Positions 51,380-62,570 are shown, counted from the first letter of the stretch. The stretch is DNA of 64,000 nt from Entrophospora sp. SA101 (GCA_958430865.1 CAUDNR010004039.1:1-64000); one strand, 5' to 3'. Notes: generated from the sequence alone by a model not told the origin. Numbers and translations: made by a program.

Positions 51380-54300
51380 TCATTGAACATTTTGATTTTT
51401 CCTAGTGATTGAAAATTTATTATAATCCCATTCATCCGACAAATTATCAGATATTATTTGATGTGCTTTTTCATCTTTTCCAAACTTAAAAAGAATTTGT
51501 GCAAAATGTTTATAATTGTCTGAATCAAATCTGAATCCATTTTTTTCAAGTTGATTCCACTCATTTTCTATAGTTTCGAATTCATTTGCTGATGAAAGTG
51601 CTTTCATCATAATTGAAAGTGCAAAATTGGGTGGTGGTTCTGGGGCAGGCAATAAATATGCTGATAATTCAAGTGAATCAAATAACATAAGGTCTGGATT
51701 TATATTTTTTGACTTGAAAGTCTCTGATAATGGTATTAAACTATTACGTATTGAGCAATATTTTTCATATAAAACTTCCCACATTTTAAATACAGCTTGA
51801 TGATTACCTCCTCTATAATAAGCATCCATCAGGACAGTAAATGAGTATGAATTATAAGGTATACCAAGAGTTACCATTTTGTCAAATATTTCTTTTGCAA
51901 CATGAAATTGACCTTGTTTGGCATAAGCATTCATAAGAGGTGTAAATAAATGTGGAGGAAGATCAATCTCACCCATCATTAATTTATAATTTGTAGAATC
52001 AGTAATTTTCTTATTTTCAAATTCAACAATTAATTCATCCAGTATCTTGTAAGCAAATTGAATCTCTCCAGCTCGTGTATAACCTTCTATCAAAACAGCA
52101 AATGTTACATATGTTGGGTTAATATTTCTGCTGATCATATCTTCATAAATTTTTTTTGCCTTTTCAAATTCACTGATTTTCATATAACCATGTATAAGTA
52201 CTGTGTAAACATGAGCATCCGGCTTTATTTCAGAATTATTTAACATATGATCTATCATTGCAATAGCCTTATCTATTTCACCTTTGATACAAAAACCATA
52301 GGCCGCACAAGAATAAGTGTAATGGTCTGCAATTATTGAAGCACTCAACATATATTCAAAAATTTCTTGTACACGTATCATATTTCCTTCCTTGGCATGA
52401 CCCATAATTAACATATTATAGGTTGCAGTTTGTGGTTCAATCCCATTGTTTTTCATTTGGTTGATAATTTCTTCTGCTTCCTGTAATCTTGAGGTTCTTG
52501 CATATACATTCAAAAGAGAAGAGTATGTATATAAGTCAGGGGTTAAATTAAATTCACACATTTCATTAAACAAAATACAAGCTCCAATCAAATCATTCTT
52601 TTTTGCAAAAAGTGATATCAAACCATTATATGTTCGTACATCTGGTTTTATTCCTTCGTCCAACATTTTTTGATATATTTCAACTGATTTATGCAATTTG
52701 TTTGCACGTCCATATCCATGTATCATATTGTCATAAGTTACTGTGTTTGGATCTACTCCATCTTTAATCATATGATTAAAAGTCATCTCCATCATTTTTA
52801 TATTTTTAATATTTGAAAATAAATCAAGTATTGATGAATATGTATATTTATCTGGTTTTATTCCCATTTTCTTCATCATTGAAGTCATTTGTGAAATTTT
52901 GTCAACTTTATTTATTTTTGCATACACATGAAAAATTTCTCTGAATGTGTTAAGGTTTGGATCAGCTTTCATTTCCAACATATCTTCAATCACCTCAAGT
53001 GCTTTAACATAATTTTCTGTTTGATGATAATATCTTATCATAGAGGTGTATGAAGCAGTATCAAGTTTATAATTTTGCATTGCCATTTCTTTAAGTAAAC
53101 CATCTGAAACATCAAACATTTTTTCTGAGGTGTAATTTTCTATTAAATTGGTATATATAATAGGATCGCATTTCATTTTTAATGATTTCAGCTTGTTTAA
53201 GATCTTAGTTGCTTCATCAAATTTCTTTTTATCTGAAAGTATAATCACCACTTCCTTTATTAATCCTGCATCTAGTTTTTCTTTATCCATTAATTCATTA
53301 AACCATGACAATGTTTCACTTTCATCATGGTCAAGATTCCTTTTGAAAACAATTTTCACTATAGATTTTGTATCACCATTAGGTTTAATATTCTTATCTT
53401 GCATTAAAGTATATAATTTCGTAACTTCTTGAAGATTTCCAAGATTTTTAATCTTTTGATTTTCGTTGTTTAAGATATACCTCGGACTTCCAAACCCAAG
53501 CATCATTGTATTAATTATCTTACAATACTCCAACGAATTTTTTCCCACATGTTCATCATCAAGTGAGGTTAAAATAAATTCATCAAAAAGTTCTTTAGCC
53601 TTTTTCAAATTTCCATTTTCAAAAAAAGCTTTTATCAAATAATTGAAAAGAATTAAAGTGACTTTTTGATTCCTGGTTTCTTTCAAATTATTGTAAATCA
53701 TTAAAAATTTATCAAGTCTTCCTTTTGCATCATTGTCCAAATTTTTGATTGCTCTCAATAACCTATTTAAATATTTAGTATCAATATGTACTAAGTTTCC
53801 TTCTTTGACCAATTCTTTATAAACATCCCATACTTGGTCATCATTCTCATTAGACTGCAAAGCTTTTCGTAATTTCGTTGAGAAAAGAATTTTTCCCTGT
53901 TCTAAATCACCCTCATTATCCATGTTATTATTATCATCAACATCAATGTTGTTATTATTATTATTTTCAATATCAATATTATCATCAATAATGTTATTGT
54001 TAGCTATGCTAGTGTTGTTGTTACTATTATCATCACTTATTCCATCAATTATATTATTCTCATTATTACCATTAAAATCTTTATCAATGTTTTCTTCCGT
54101 TATTGATGATGAATTTTCAGAGCTTGTTGCAAAATTTCGAATAGATTTTTTATTGGATTTAATTAAATATTTTATAGAAAATTCAATATCAAACTTTGTA
54201 TAATAATAATAATAATTACAATAACAATTTATCAGAAATTGTTTATTGAATAAAGTTCTTTGTCGTATGTTAAAACTTTTCCTGAAAGGTTGAGTAGTAA

Positions 54301-54391
54301 TTTTTCTTGCACAAATAAAAGGTGTATAAAATAAACAGATCATTGAATTTCTATTAAAATTTTGACAATTAATTTTTAAACTAGATAACAT
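51380..54391 (-). CDS. pentatricopeptide repeat (PPR) protein, probably mitochondrial
   Basis: A single uninterrupted frame of 1003 codons counts from the ATG at 54391. A further ATG at 54523 would add 44 residues, but the inner start gives a better presequence: hydrophobic and basic residues with few acids (MLSSLKINCQNFNRNSM...). An Asn/Asp-rich low-complexity stretch follows at about residues 100-165. From there to about residue 930 tandem 35-residue helical repeats are visible, with cores such as TYNGLISLFAKKNDLIGA, TYSSLLNVYARTSRLQEAEE, TYNMLIMGHAKEGNMIRV and VYTVLIHGYMKISEFEKAKK, roughly fifteen in all. PPR proteins bind organellar RNA in a sequence-specific way. The target cannot be read here. 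It lies 184 bp downstream of UBC9 on the same strand. It is intronless, unlike its neighbours. Confidence 0.88.
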   Translation of the reverse strand: MLSSLKINCQNFNRNSMICLFYTPFICARKITTQPFRKSFNIRQRTLFNKQFLINCYCNYYYYYTKFDIEFSIKYLIKSNKKSIRNFATSSENSSSITEENIDKDFNGNNENNIIDGISDDNSNNNTSIANNNIIDDNIDIENNNNNNIDVDDNNNMDNEGDLEQGKILFSTKLRKALQSNENDDQVWDVYKELVKEGNLVHIDTKYLNRLLRAIKNLDNDAKGRLDKFLMIYNNLKETRNQKVTLILFNYLIKAFFENGNLKKAKELFDEFILTSLDDEHVGKNSLEYCKIINTMMLGFGSPRYILNNENQKIKNLGNLQEVTKLYTLMQDKNIKPNGDTKSIVKIVFKRNLDHDESETLSWFNELMDKEKLDAGLIKEVVIILSDKKKFDEATKILNKLKSLKMKCDPIIYTNLIENYTSEKMFDVSDGLLKEMAMQNYKLDTASYTSMIRYYHQTENYVKALEVIEDMLEMKADPNLNTFREIFHVYAKINKVDKISQMTSMMKKMGIKPDKYTYSSILDLFSNIKNIKMMEMTFNHMIKDGVDPNTVTYDNMIHGYGRANKLHKSVEIYQKMLDEGIKPDVRTYNGLISLFAKKNDLIGACILFNEMCEFNLTPDLYTYSSLLNVYARTSRLQEAEEIINQMKNNGIEPQTATYNMLIMGHAKEGNMIRVQEIFEYMLSASIIADHYTYSCAAYGFCIKGEIDKAIAMIDHMLNNSEIKPDAHVYTVLIHGYMKISEFEKAKKIYEDMISRNINPTYVTFAVLIEGYTRAGEIQFAYKILDELIVEFENKKITDSTNYKLMMGEIDLPPHLFTPLMNAYAKQGQFHVAKEIFDKMVTLGIPYNSYSFTVLMDAYYRGGNHQAVFKMWEVLYEKYCSIRNSLIPLSETFKSKNINPDLMLFDSLELSAYLLPAPEPPPNFALSIMMKALSSANEFETIENEWNQLEKNGFRFDSDNYKHFAQILFKFGKDEKAHQIISDNLSDEWDYNKFSITRKNQNVQ

Positions 54392-54575
54392 GGTTTTTTT
54401 ATTTATATTATTTATTTTCTTTTTTTCAAAAAGAAAATTATTATTATTATGATTAGATTTTAGTACCCTGGAAACTTTTTTCATGAATATCATTACCAAA
54501 AAATACAAATAAAAAAACAGCAATTTTTTTTAATTATTATTATTATTATTATTTAACATTACAGTTTTTTTTTTT

Positions 54576-55602
54576 TTAATCATTTTTTTCAGAATTATCT
54601 TCAGCTTGTTTTCTTATTCGTTTTTCATACTCGCGACGATTTTTCCTATTGAATAAAAATTATAAATATATTTATCATCAAAAAGGAAATCTGGCATGGA
54701 TTGTCATAGAAATAAGTTTTTAAAAAAACTACTTGTATAAAACATAAGCTTCATTATGTGCAGGACTTTTGGGATTTGGTTCATCTAAAAGATTTTGGAT
54801 TCCTAACAAGATCTAAACAATGGAGAAAATTTTCGAGCCATTATTAATGATTAATTGTAATAAAAATAAATAAATGGATGTTATTTTTTTTACCTGTTTA
54901 ATGTTAATACCAGGTTTCCATCCTTCATTTGGATTTATAATTGAAAGACAAACCACCCCAGATGGATAAACATTAGGATGAAAAAGTGCAGGTTCAAATC
55001 TACCTATATATAAATAATAAACACAGTATATAAATATATATTGAGGAATTTAATTATCATAAATTTATATTTTAAATGACTGTTTTTTTTTCTAATAATT
55101 GTCCATTGTTATAACCTACATGTAGGTGGTTTTGAAGGATAGTCTTATAATAATAATAATAAGAAGAAAAAATCAATTAACATCAAAAAATGTTGTTTTC
55201 TTAAAAAAAAAAAGTTATGGTTTTGAATGGTTTATTTTTTTTACCTTCTGGAAAAATCAAGACCATTTTGTAAAGACCATTTTCCCATAGCGTCTAAGAA
55301 GAAAAACAAATTTATTTATTTCAAAGATGAATATATATGTGTGTGTGTGTGTTATTTGAATCGAAATAAACTTACGCCTTTTTTTCCTGGAATTCCCACT
55401 TTCCATGTCATCATATCTAATCCACTTTCTTTCTTAACTGGCATTGCATAAAAGCCCTTTTAAACAAAATATATGTTATATATATAAATTACATCATAAA
55501 CGCGGTTATTTTCTAATGATATAAAAGCTCACATACATATGGATGGTCTCTCCTCCATTGTTTACGCTCTTCTGTAAGACGTGACAAACAAATTCCTGAC
55601 AT
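54576..55602 (-). CDS. UBC9: SUMO-conjugating enzyme E2 (UBC9)
   Basis: Seven exons on the minus strand: 55537-55602, 55376-55456, 55245-55293, 55116-55143, 54894-54999, 54733-54812, 54576-54645. They join in frame to 159 residues, against 157-158 in other UBC9 proteins. The start [20 protein letters not shown], the PGKKGTLWENG loop, [21 protein letters not shown] with catalytic Cys92, [17 protein letters not shown] and a C-terminal [12 protein letters not shown] all match the UBC9 pattern. The N-terminal basic helix binds SUMO and E1. The enzyme transfers SUMO to lysines, mostly in the nucleus. Exon 4 is a 28-nt microexon carrying the DYPSKPPTC segment. All introns are GT-AG. Confidence 0.95.
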
Positions 55603-56185
55603 TTTTGGGAGTTTATTTAATAAAAGTGCAAGTAATAAAGAAGTAAAGTCAACTATTGATAATTATTTACGCGCGGAGTGCAAATCTTGATTTCAAAAAA
55701 CATTCTACGTGTAACTTCATTATCACATAAAAACCCCTCCCCAGGAGAAATGACCTCATTCGTGGCATTCTATTAATTCAGAAAAGTTTTCTTACCAACA
55801 GAATTTTTAATTGAGATATTTAAATAAATCGAAAACGATTGTAAATATTCTATTCTTGCATCCTAGTTCAGTATTCCAACTTTACGGAGAGATCCATTCT
55901 ATTCTTTTAACATTACTAATATATTAATAAATTAAGGTCTCGGCTATTGGAAAACCACCATTATACAATTCACAACTGGACTAGATTTTATGTGTAATTG
56001 GTGTAATGTACCAACAAAGATTTTTTAAACAATATAACATAAATATAACATTATTTATCACCAAATATTTTAAAAAATGAAAATTCTAGAACATTTTGTT
56101 CAATGCCACACACATCTTGCCATCAATTATAGATAAAACACATCCCGGGGCTATATTCCTTGGTAGGTAATATTAACACAAGCCA
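55603..56185. other. intergenic region upstream of UBC9
   Basis: No gene seen. It should hold the UBC9 promoter, but I cannot point to a specific element. Confidence 0.4.
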
Positions 56186-56695
56186 CTAATAGGATTGGAC
56201 GGTGTTGTTTTCATCCGACCTAACTGCACCTTTATCATCTCCTATCAATAATTGACCATTCATTACCTCCTCGTAATTTGTTAAATAGACAATTGCTGAC
56301 AATAACGAAGGCATCAATGGTGTTTTTTTAGGTTTGTAAAGAATGAAAATTTTATCATGGAAAGAAGTATTGTTTTTCTTTATATTAATTAAAAAAAAAA
56401 TGAAAAATAAATTTTGTTGGTTTTTCAATCATTTATATATCAATTAGTTAAAGTAATTTTATCATGGAAGTAAATAAGATGAAATTTTTATTTGTTAAAA
56501 AATATTCAGTCAAACATTACCAACAGAAAAGAATGAAGCTTTCCTGCCATGATTCATAATGGCTTTCATCAATTCTGTCATTAATATTAATTTTATCGTT
56601 GTTGTGATATTAGCTGGTAAAGTAATCATGATGCTTAGCTGATAATTGGCACAAAAAAAATTTCCAATGAAATCAAAAAGAAACAATAAAAACAA
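56186..56695 (-). CDS. tentative two-exon small membrane or secreted protein
   Basis: The candidate exons 56525-56695 and 56186-56377 join in phase 0 (GTTGGT donor, ATATAAAG acceptor) to 120 residues. The N-terminus MFLLFLFDFIGNFF is strongly hydrophobic and could be a signal or anchor. The C-terminal half (LTNYEEVMNGQLLIGDDKGA) is coding-like. A phase-1 GTAATG donor four bases downstream leads to a stop. The family is not recognised. The model rests on composition and phase only. Confidence 0.28.
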
Positions 56696-57084
56696 CAGCT
56701 TTTCATAAATGAAAAAACTGAACAGGAGTAGAATTTGAATTTGAATATAGATTGCAAATACTACGTATTAACAAGTTTTGACTTGAAAAACTATTAGTAT
56801 TCCTTCATTCAAAAACAAAATAATTGTTGACAACACAACACTATTTAGAATGCGATTTTTTTTATGTCAATCATATGTAATAATTCCACATTGAATCAAT
56901 TTCTTAATAAATACTCTGTTCTTAGGACAATTCTTGTTATCTAATAAAAAATTTATGGATGTTGACGTTCATGTTTTATTTCGATTAACATATATGCATA
57001 ATACATAAATTTGAGTTCAATTTTATTTGTAATAGCAAAAATCTTACTGTAACAACCTCATATTTCTAACTACATGTTAAAAGA

Positions 57085-57843
57085 TCAAAATACATGACGA
57101 TGTTCTACAATCTCAAATTTGCCTTTTGCTGTAGCCTTTATGTCAAACACTCTTCCCAATGAAGGCTGATTCACTTGGTAATAAGTTTGCCTAAGATAGT
57201 CAATGAGATCTTCATTAATCTGTTGATTCTCCATAGGGGGGAAATCAACAACACAAAAAATTGAATCAGATGAATTGCCGATGCTAGCTCCTCCAAAACT
57301 CATGGTATTATCCGAAAACGATTGAAAACCAGGAAACCTTCGAATAGCTGATCCAAAAAAAAAAAATTGTTAAAAAAATGTAACAAAACATTATTAGTTA
57401 TTTTTGGACATACCATTAGTTATGTTATTTTTATTAATATTTCGCTGTCTGAGTCCGTTATCGTTCCACTCAATGATGAATAACATTGGATCAATATAAT
57501 AATCATCTATCTCAGAGACAGGGACACTGCAATTCGCTTTTGCAGTATTGAACCATTGGACAATAATTTCTTGGGTTTTGTCACTAAAATCCTTTAATGA
57601 ATTCGTCATCTTTTTTTTTACTAATAATTTTTTACTAATAATTTTTTCAAATAAATCAGATTAAGATATTGGTAAATAAACACATTGTATAAGAGAAAAA
57701 TGAGCGTTATACCTAAAGAACTTAGGAAAGAGCTTAGAGAAAAGCCAGTGCCAAAATGCTAAAGACATGCTAACGGGAAATGTACACATGATAATAATGA
57801 CTACTACAACAATACAAATGGTTTTTTCAATTGTTTTTGGCAT
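57085..57843 (-). CDS. N-terminally membrane-anchored protein, unknown family
   Basis: Three exons, 57713-57843, 57414-57634 and 57085-57347, join in frame to 204 residues with GT-AG introns of 78 and 66 bp. Residues about 7-33 form a long hydrophobic segment (TICIVVVVIIIMCTFPVSMS), then a basic stretch KKLLVKKK, so it is a likely signal-anchor. The remainder is soluble-looking: EIIVQWFNTAKANC, YYIDPMLFIIEWNDNG, RRFPGFQSFSDNTMSFGGAS and a C-terminal VFDIKATAKGKFEIVEHRHVF. I recognise no domain and assign no function. Starting at the internal MTNSLKDF would give a 152-residue cytosolic form, but the upstream exon has good splice sites and phase. The nearest recognised gene, UBC9, is about 1.5 kb away, with the tentative small gene between. 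Confidence 0.65.
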
Positions 57844-58600
57844 GGTTAATGTACGATTATGGTTAAGTATATATTAATGTGTCCGTAATTATCTAACTTG
57901 TTCAGAGATGGGAAAAGTAATTTTTTATGTAATAATTACATCATGATGTTAGCAAAGTTTGATTATCACGAACTCTAATCATCGTCCAATCAGCATAATA
58001 GAAATATAAATGATCGTGATAAAAATCATGCACCAAATAAAATACTATCAGTCACGGGACATGTCACGCAGATCAATGATCTGAAATCATAGTATTCGAA
58101 TTTACACAGTAAAATTTTACAACCAAGCGATTTCTAATCCCCATTTAATACCCTTGCTGTGTAGTAACCATCGCCAAATTCGAGATATAACTTCTTTATC
58201 ATATGTATTGGCTTTAAGAAAATTTTTAAAGGAGGTTGTTAATAAAACCGAAAATAATCTGACCCTCAAAGTCAAATTTTGCTTTTATATTAATATGTAA
58301 ATTTTGTTTGACGCGTCCAATTACAAGTACAGATAAAAATAAATGTCCAAATATTACATTATTGTGAATATTTGCAGAGTTTTGATTACTTAGGTATGTC
58401 TTTTATAGTAAAATCATTTATTTTAAAAGGAAATATAATAAATAAATAGATATTAAGATTTTTCTTTACTACAGGGTCCTATATACATAAATAATGATTA
58501 AATTAAAAGGTGTTTTATCTCTGGCTTTATTCATTTAATTATTTATCATAGCGATGTTATTAAATATAAGTTAAAATAAAAGACATCAATAAATGAATGA
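57844..58600. other. intergenic region
   Basis: No gene seen. AT-rich, with no repeat of note. Confidence 0.4.
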
Positions 58601-58827
58601 TTGATAAAACGTTCACTACTTTGCAAGCTTCATAAATCTTGTCCTTAACGCTTATACAAACTATTAAATTATTGATAAAACATTCGTTAGTATATTTTGT
58701 TCATAGATCTTGTCTTAACGCTTACTTTGATCACTCCTACACAAACTATTGAATAATTGATAAAACGTTCGTTAGTATATTTTGCAAGCTTCATAGACCT
58801 TGTCACTTCGAACTCCTATACAAACTG
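58601..58827. repeat. three-unit tandem repeat
   Basis: Units starting at about 58601, 58672 and 58758 (70-86 bp) share TTGATAAAACGTTCGTTAG (with variants), TTTGCAAGCTTCATAGA, CTTGTC and CTATACAAACT in order. The middle unit is longer. They are diverged by several substitutions. Confidence 0.6.
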
Positions 58828-59711
58828 GATCTTAATCTCCCTCAAAAAAGATGGTTCGCTGTCGTCGTTTGCTATTTGTTACTATTAATATTATTGTTTA
58901 ATGTTGCTATAACAACTACTGATTGATGGATATTCATAATAATCATTAATGGAACTTTATCAATATAAAGTCAGAAATATAAAACAATCACTAATAAAAT
59001 ATCTTTTAGTTTTTTTGAATTCCATTCTACAAAAATTCTTCATGACTATTATTAAATTTCTATAAAATAGTTTTCGTGAACCTTTCTAAAACTTATTAAC
59101 CAATAATCCCCATAAAGTAATGGCCATATGAAAGTTTAAAGTATTCTACACCTTCTCATTTACTATCAGGTCTTTTAAATCGATATTAAGAAATAATCTG
59201 AGCTTTGAAGTGAAAAAGTAACACCGTTTTTGAATAGCCGTAAATTCATGTAGAGAAAACCTTTTCAATATGAAAAAGTATTCATTAAAAGCTTTAATGG
59301 AGTACTTTCATTTTACCCTAACAACGAGATATTTAAAAAACCTCATGTGGCACGGATTTCCAAATTTAAATTTACATATAGAAAATCAATTGATGTGACA
59401 TTGTCACACGACTCCCGTTTCGGAAGAATGATACTGAAACAAAAAAATAATATATTAGTTACAATATATATTACGTTGTATATTGTAAAACAAGTTTTAG
59501 AAGGGAAGGGATTGGTTGATGCGAGCCACATCAACGTTAACATATCAAGCTCACGTTTCACAGACAACAAAATGTCTCATGCCCATCTTAAATTTCGTTG
59601 GGCGAATTCAATTTTTTATTTAATAAAAAAAATGTTTGTCTTTTAAAAGCCACAATAGTATGGCAAGCCAAAATGGGCAAAAGGTCGTTTGAATTAAATG
59701 CTAGAAATTTT
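58828..59711. other. intergenic region
   Basis: Frames on both strands at 59343-59646 are open, but neither has splice or family support. Overlapping open frames on both strands suggest chance. Confidence 0.35.
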
Positions 59712-60522
59712 CGATGTAGCATTAAGAAAATGCTACACTACGTTTCTTAAAAAATGCTATACGTCATTTTTTATTTGCACAAGTTTTTTTTTAAGAATGC
59801 TACATACGTTTTTATCGTTTTTTTGAAAATGTTACACGCTTTTATTTAATGCTTCTTGTCATTTTTTTAAAAGATCCACCATTATATTTAAAGGTTGTAT
59901 GCTACACTTTATTCTTTTAAATTCTACTGTTATTCTTTTTAAGATGATATGTAAAGTTTTTTTAAATAAAAATGCAAATTATTTAAATATAAAATTATTT
60001 TTTTAGTTAAATTTTATGATTAAATATAATGAGTAAATCAGATTCAATTTCTTGATCACACACAAAATTTTATTATTCAAGTATGGTTGCTTGCCAAAAC
60101 TCCTCCGGAAATCAATTGGCATTCATTAAGAGGTTTCGGCAAGCAACCTTATATATTCAAGCAACAAATGCATTATTACAATCTGAAGATTATGACTATT
60201 TACATAATCAATTAATTCGTTATCAACTATGCTTAGAGACTTCTACAATATTTTGATGATAACAATGATAATAAAATTTATTTATTAATTATAAATATTG
60301 GCGTATTCAGACAAGAGGTGTCCCCTTCCATAATTAAATCATCGATTTCATTGATTTTATTCATTATTTCGTAATAATAGTGCAGTTAGATGGAAATGCG
60401 TTTTTTAGGAATGACAAATAAAAACATGTGCGACATTAAATAAAAAAATGCGTGTAGCATTTTTTAAAAAATGATGTGTAGCATTTTTAAGAAATGACGT
60501 GTTAATAGCATTTTAAGAAATC
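59712..60522. mobile_element. element with inverted arrays of ATGCTACAC words
   Basis: The left side (59712-59870) carries several AAATGCTACAC / TTTCTTAAAAAATGCTA words. The right side (60420-60522) carries their reverse complements (GTGTAGCATTTTTAAGAAATG and variants). The interior holds a second, 20-bp inverted repeat, GGTTGCTTGCC(A/G)AAAC, at about 60085-60104 and 60129-60149. A 57-codon frame overlaps it. The overall structure suggests a foldback-type or MITE-like element of about 0.8 kb. Confidence 0.55.
60083..60256 (+). CDS. small ORF inside the inverted-repeat element
   Basis: ATG 60083 to TGA 60256 encodes 57 residues: MVACQNSSGNQLAFIKRF, then RQATLYIQATNALLQSEDY, then DYLHNQLIRYQLCLE and a short tail. 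The composition is balanced and helix-prone, unlike random AT-rich translation. The ORF is bounded by the arms of the surrounding element. No family is recognised. It may be a remnant exon captured by the element. Confidence 0.3.
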   Translation: MVACQNSSGNQLAFIKRFRQATLYIQATNALLQSEDYDYLHNQLIRYQLCLETSTIF

Positions 60523-60879
60523 TTCGTGAAACTGCAAATTCTTTTTTATAGGTAAAATTACCAAAGACATTAAAAAAAATCCACAATTAAACCTGAAATA
60601 AAGATTGAAAGTTACACGATCGTTGACAACGATCAACATTTTTTATACCAAAAAAGACAACAACAGTCACACCTAAAAATAAATCACCCCATTGGGAACA
60701 TATCACTATCACTCATGAGCATGCATTTAGAGATTTTATAAACTTGGGAATGCGTTTATAGAGGGTATATACACTTAGAGGGAGTTGACTTTACACAAAA
60801 TTTTTAGTTCGTCAAAATTTAAAAGAAGGGTAATACAAAATATAGCAATAGGAAAAAAAAAAAATTACTGTTTATTTTT

Positions 60880-60952
60880 GTCTCGTGTCAGATTCGAACT
60901 GACGACCGTCTGTGTGTTAGACAGACGTGATAACCAACTACACCAACGAGAC
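60880..60952 (-). tRNA. tRNA-Val (anticodon AAC)
   Basis: 73 nt on the minus strand with no intron. The acceptor arms GTCTCGT/ACGAGAC pair fully. The anticodon stem TCTGT/ACAGA encloses the loop CTAACAC with anticodon AAC. The T arm GTCAG-TTCGAAT-CTGAC is perfect, and the D arm contains GTAGTTGG. A T-run on the minus strand (plus 60852-60864) provides a pol III terminator. Confidence 0.95.
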
Positions 60953-61109
60953 TATATGTGAAAATTCGTAAAATTATATAATCATAATATTTAATTTTTA
61001 AGCAAAAAGTTTGTTACACGATATTAATATATATATATATAACTTTTTTATAGAAGCGATCTTCACAACTATTTTTATAACTTTAAAATAATTCTTTTCA
61101 TCATGATTA

Positions 61110-62570
61110 TCAATCAATTTTTTTGCGGATTGGTGAATTTGGTGTAGTATATGACAACGATTCTCCTAATTATTAAATTTTTATTAATATTAATAACTAT
61201 TTTTTAGTTAAAATATTACAAAAAAAAACTCACCACTTCTTTCATGATAAATACTAGAATATTCCTCTAAATCTTGTAATCTATCAGTATCAAATGATCT
61301 AGACATATAATCAATGAACCAATCGCCTCAATTAGTTAATAGTCTCATATCCACATATGATCATATAAAAAAAATAATAGTAAAGAGCATGCATACGGAG
61401 GAGCACTCGAAGATCGTTTAAATGAAAATAATGAAGCTGATGATAATGAATTATTTGATTTTCTAGATCTAGTTAATCCTAAACATTTGGAAAAATGTCT
61501 AGCATAAACCTTATAAGGATATTTTAGATTACACCTATTGCAATTCAACATTAATTTGGTGGATTTTAAGGCTTGTATTTCTTGTCCGAATATATCAAAT
61601 CCTGGTCTATCCAATAAAATGAATGGATTGCTTTTAACAAAAAATACAAATTTATATTTAATAATATTATTATTTAAATCTTAATCATAACTGATAAGTA
61701 ACAAATTGATAATAGTACTTGTCGTCAAGATACTCGATTTTATCAGTTTTAATAAGTTGTGGATTTTTAAAATTTTTATACTCTTCAAGCATTATATCAA
61801 CAATGCATTCATCAATTAGTTCGTTTAAAATTTCTTTCGCCTTAATTAATTTTCAAAAAAAGATATTATTAATTAATTAATAAAATTACTAAAATATATT
61901 ATCATTAGTATATATTGGTATTTACCAATCCCGCCATGTTTTGTGGATATTTCATTCCATAATGATTATGACGTGTAATTATTGCAGACGAAGAAGAATA
62001 TGAATATGATTGAGAAGTTACATCAATTGTTTCTATTGATTAATAGAAAATGGGTTTCTTTATATATATATATATGAAAAAAGTGATTACGATAATAAAT
62101 AAATGTTTACCATTATCAACTTTTAGTGATTTTTTATTGTCATTTTGAACTGCTTCTTTAATTGAATCAACTGAGTTGAATAAGTTATTATTATCATTAT
62201 CATTATATTTACTTATCATTGTCATTCCTCTTCTTCTTCTTATTATTATTATCATTATCATTAGTATTATTATTATTATGATTAGCGATATTTGTATTTG
62301 AAACCTACCTCTTTCAATTATTTTAACATTATTAACAATAGTATTTTTATTATTTTTTAATTGTTTATTAAGTTGATATTGTTTATCATATCTGCTATAA
62401 ATTCTAAGTCTGATTGGTTGAGCTATTGTTGCTGGTGAAATAGTTACTGGTGAAACTGTTGTTACTGGTAAAATAGTCGTCGTTGGTGAATCTGTTGGAG
62501 TAGTGAGTGGTAAATTTGTAGTTGGTGAAGCTGCTGCTGGATTGAGTTTTTGTTGATGGTCCTTACTCAT
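61110..62570 (-). CDS. SGF11: SAGA-associated factor 11 (Sgf11/ATXN7L3-like)
   Basis: Seven exons on the minus strand: 62309-62570, 62111-62227, 61926-62032, 61719-61840, 61407-61630, 61234-61326, 61110-61165. They join in frame to 326 residues. Residues 1-60 are Thr/Pro/Ser-rich, the middle is Asn-rich, then come the Sgf11 N-terminal helix (AKEILNELIDECIVDIMLEE), DRPGFDIFGQ, and a zinc finger C233-x2-C236-x11-H248-x3-C252 followed by LG, exactly the Sgf11/ATXN7L3 spacing. By family knowledge Sgf11 holds Ubp8 and Sus1 in the deubiquitinase module of SAGA, which removes ubiquitin from histone H2B. The 3' end is uncertain: a weak GTGCTC donor is needed to reach the last two exons, and without it the protein ends at 61345. 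An upstream ATG at 62618 could extend the N-terminus. Confidence 0.82.

Noticed and set aside
53922..54203. Plus-strand open frames inside the PPR gene (also 52058-52243, 52446-52673, 53148-53432)
   Set aside because: They are antisense shadows of the PPR coding sequence, with hydrophobic low-complexity translations and no independent support.
57394..57609. Separate short genes at 57394-57609 and 57085-57303
   Set aside because: GT-AG introns with matching phases join them, and the upstream membrane-segment exon, into one 204-residue protein.
59343..59646. Overlapping open frames on both strands
   Set aside because: Both strands are open over the same bases, there is no ATG on the plus frame start, and there are no splice or domain features. 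Most likely chance.
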